A model generated the notes under the pieces. It did not search any database and was not told where the DNA came from. It worked only from the letters and a program-made list of their open reading frames with translations. A stretch of 14,927 nt of DNA, taken from positions 1 through 14,927 of the forward strand of contig ONOZ01000042.1 in the NCBI GenBank assembly GCA_900319595.1. Reading direction: 5' to 3'. Of this stretch, positions 13,025-14,927 are shown piece by piece. A program made the translations under genes and the position numbers. How positions within the stretch are numbered: the stretch's first letter is position 1; each line of letters begins with the position of its first letter. The DNA comes from an uncultured Bacteroidales bacterium. Its GTDB lineage: Bacteria > Bacteroidota > Bacteroidia > Bacteroidales > P3.

Positions 13025-13477
13025 ATGAGATATTGTAAAAAACTGATAATAATTTGTATGCTAATAGTTGCAAGCCATTTTGTAGCAAATGCACAAGTGG
13101 AAGTCATTGCTGATGGTAGATTGCAAACTATACTGGAAAAGCACGTACAATATAATCGTATAGCAAAGACTACAAAAGGTTTTAGAATAAAAGTTGCAAC
13201 CTATACCTCGCAAGGAGCAAAAGATAAAGCCTTTGAGTTGAAAAATAGTTTATTGGAAGCCTATCCAAAGCAGAGAAGTTATGTTGTTTTTGATGAGCCG
13301 TATTTCATTGTAAAGACAGGCGATTTTCTTACACGTTTGGACGCTTATGCTCTATATTTGGAAATCAAAGAGCTGATACCTACGGCGTTGATTGTCGCAG
13401 ATTATATTAACTTGCCAATAATCAACGAGGAAAAAATTGACACGCCAGAGTATTTTGAAGAAGACTTAGAGCGATGA
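13025..13477 (+). CDS. Exported SPOR-domain protein
   Basis: This 150-aa protein has a Sec signal (MRYCKKLIIICMLIVASHF, probable cleavage after ANA at about residue 23). A SPOR fold follows at about 50-133: GFRIKVATYTSQGAKDKAFEL, AYPKQRSYVVFDEPYFIVKT, GDFLTRLDAYALYLEIKEL and a final TALIVADYINLP. SPOR domains bind denuded peptidoglycan glycan strands. Short exported SPOR proteins of this kind are common in Bacteroidota, but this one has no extra domain to suggest a specific role. The ATG at 13025 is chosen; an in-frame TTG at 13019 would add only two residues. No clear TAnnTTTG box precedes it, so it may be read through from the stress-protein gene. The M20 peptidase starts 75 bp downstream. 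Confidence 0.85.
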   Translation: MRYCKKLIIICMLIVASHFVANAQVEVIADGRLQTILEKHVQYNRIAKTTKGFRIKVATYTSQGAKDKAFELKNSLLEAYPKQRSYVVFDEPYFIVKTGDFLTRLDAYALYLEIKELIPTALIVADYINLPIINEEKIDTPEYFEEDLER

Positions 13478-13552
13478 GCCATAGCGGGTAATAAAGCGAC
13501 AAGCGGTAAAGTGGATTTTAGATAATTATTAAAAAATAAATAAAATAACAAA

Positions 13553-14926
13553 ATGGATATAAAAACTTATATTGTAGAGAATAAAGAAAGATTTTTGGAA
13601 GAATTGTTTTCTTTGATTCGTATTCCTTCTGTATCTTCACAAACAGAGCATAAACAAGATATGATTCGTTGTGCAGAGCGTTGGAGAGAATTGATACTTC
13701 AAGCAGGTGCAGATAGTTGTGAGGTTATGCCAACCGAAGGCAATCCTGTAGTTGTGGGACAAAGGCATATAGATGATTCTTATCCTACTGTTTTGGTGTA
13801 TGGACATTATGATGTTATGCCAACCGACCCTATTGACGAGTGGAAAACTTCTCCTTTTGAGCCAGTTATAAAAGACGAAATTATTTGGGCAAGAGGTGCT
13901 GATGATGATAAAGGTCAGAGTTTTATGCAAGCCAAAGCGTTTGAGTATTTGAATAAAAACAATCTTTTGAAGTGCAATGTAAAATTTATGTTGGAGGGCG
14001 AAGAAGAGATTGGTTCAGGTAGTTTGTACGGATTTTGCGAAAAGAATAAAGAATTATTAAAAGCAGATGTTATACTTGTTTCAGATACGAGTATGTTAGG
14101 AGCAGATATTCCGTCAATTACAGCAGGTTTGCGTGGTTTGGGATATATTGAAGTCAAGGTTACAGGACCTAAAGCAGATTTGCATTCGGGTTTGTATGGT
14201 GGTGCGGTTGCTAATCCTATAAACATTTTGTGCAGAATCATTTCTCAATTGCAAGACGCTACTACCAATAAATGTACTGTGCCAGATTTTTATAAGGAAG
14301 TTATAGAATTGTCAAACGAGGAAAGAGAACTTATGGCAAAGGCTCCGTTTTCAAAAGAAGATTATTTGAAAGTTACGGGCTCACCAGACTTATTTGGCGA
14401 AGAGGGTTATTCTACAATAGAACGCACGGGTATTCGTCCGTCTTTTGATGTATGTGGCATTTGGGGAGGTTATACAGGCGAGGGTGCAAAAACTATTATA
14501 CCTTCAACAGCACACGCAAAGATTTCTTTCCGTTTAGTACCTGACCAAGATTTTGAGGTAATAACCGAAAGAGTTGCTAATTATATCAAACAGATTGCTC
14601 CAACTTGCGTAAAGGTAGAGGTTACACCATTGCATGGAGGTTATGCTTATGTTTCTCCTTTGGATTTGCCAGCATATCGTGCAGCAGAAAAAGCGTATAT
14701 GCGTACATATGGCAAACAACCTATACCAACCAGAAGTGGAGGCAGTATTCCAATTGTAGCGGGTTTTGAAAGAATTTTGGGAATAAAATCAATACTTATG
14801 GGCTTTGGCTTATCAAGTGATGCAATTCATTCTCCAAACGAAAATTATCCATTGCAACAATTCTTTAATGGTATAGAAACAATAACATATTTCTACGAGG
14901 AATTCGCAACTTTGATGAACAAATAA
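13553..14926 (+). CDS. M20-family metallopeptidase (dipeptidase)
   Basis: This 457-aa protein is complete, its TAA ending one base before the window edge. Seen: first zinc motif LVYGHYDVMP (81-90, His85), RGADDDKGQ (114-122) with the bridging Asp at 118, LEGEEEIGSG (147-156) with the catalytic Glu pair at 151-152, Asp178 in VSDTS, and the final zinc His426 in AIHSPNENY. The inserted dimerisation (lid) domain spans roughly 190-390, with VTGPKADLHSGLYGGAVANP (203-222). This matches M20 dipeptidases of the CNDP/PepV type, which hydrolyse di- or short peptides in the cytoplasm using two zinc ions. No signal peptide is present. The ATG at 13553 gives the normal N-terminus (RIPSVSSQ at 23-30). No promoter box is visible in the 75-bp gap after the SPOR gene. 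Confidence 0.94.
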   Translation: MDIKTYIVENKERFLEELFSLIRIPSVSSQTEHKQDMIRCAERWRELILQAGADSCEVMPTEGNPVVVGQRHIDDSYPTVLVYGHYDVMPTDPIDEWKTSPFEPVIKDEIIWARGADDDKGQSFMQAKAFEYLNKNNLLKCNVKFMLEGEEEIGSGSLYGFCEKNKELLKADVILVSDTSMLGADIPSITAGLRGLGYIEVKVTGPKADLHSGLYGGAVANPINILCRIISQLQDATTNKCTVPDFYKEVIELSNEERELMAKAPFSKEDYLKVTGSPDLFGEEGYSTIERTGIRPSFDVCGIWGGYTGEGAKTIIPSTAHAKISFRLVPDQDFEVITERVANYIKQIAPTCVKVEVTPLHGGYAYVSPLDLPAYRAAEKAYMRTYGKQPIPTRSGGSIPIVAGFERILGIKSILMGFGLSSDAIHSPNENYPLQQFFNGIETITYFYEEFATLMNK

Positions 14927-14927
14927 A

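Noticed and set aside
13915..14241. Minus-strand open frame of 108 codons
   Set aside because: It is antisense to the conserved catalytic part of the M20 peptidase; a shadow frame.
1..14927. Mobile element, CRISPR array, toxin-antitoxin or defence system
   Set aside because: No transposase, integrase, long terminal repeats, regularly spaced repeats or known defence domains were seen; nearly all genes are core housekeeping or envelope functions.

Overview
This AT-rich window looks like chromosomal DNA of a Bacteroidota bacterium, most likely a Bacteroidales relative. The evidence is the repeated promoter element TAnnTTTG (the Bacteroidota -7 box) upstream of genes, generally weak Shine-Dalgarno sequences, a PepSY-like lipoprotein, a short SPOR-domain exported protein, and a three-gene ECF sigma / anti-sigma-like / Spy-CpxP-like cluster of a kind typical of this phylum. 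No genus is claimed. No CRISPR array, insertion sequence, prophage, tRNA or rRNA was seen.

Layout. (1) 1-1227, minus: nearly complete BaiN/HI0933-type flavoprotein, cut by the left edge. (2) 1351-6413, plus: a tightly packed six-gene probable operon of a GT4 glycosyltransferase, murF, anmK, an ECF sigma factor, a single-pass anti-sigma-like protein and a Spy/CpxP-like periplasmic protein. The first three genes overlap and the later gaps are 4-49 bp. It joins peptidoglycan precursor synthesis (MurF), peptidoglycan recycling (AnmK) and a probable envelope-stress regulatory module. An intrinsic terminator lies at 6479-6507. (3) 6526-7317, plus: TauE/SafE-type permease. (4) 7382-7831, plus: PepSY-like lipoprotein with its own promoter and terminator. 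(5) 8005-11715, minus: translation operon thrS-infC-rpmI-rplT-rplS, ending in a strong terminator that faces the lipoprotein terminator. (6) 11896-12720, plus: tandem universal stress protein, divergent from thrS, both with well-spaced Bacteroidota promoters. (7) 12721-13018: a puzzling stretch with a small, possibly frameshifted ORF, short direct repeats and a C-rich patch. (8) 13025-13477 SPOR-domain protein and 13553-14926 M20 dipeptidase, plus strand.

Most of the window is ordinary core genome, and I do not see a clear undescribed system. The best leads are: infC apparently starting at a non-canonical AUA codon behind the only perfect AAGGAGG in the window; rplS appended to the thrS-infC-rpmI-rplT cluster, with inverted repeats in both ribosomal-protein spacers; the coupling of murF/anmK to an ECF stress module; and the small ORF region at 12721-13022.
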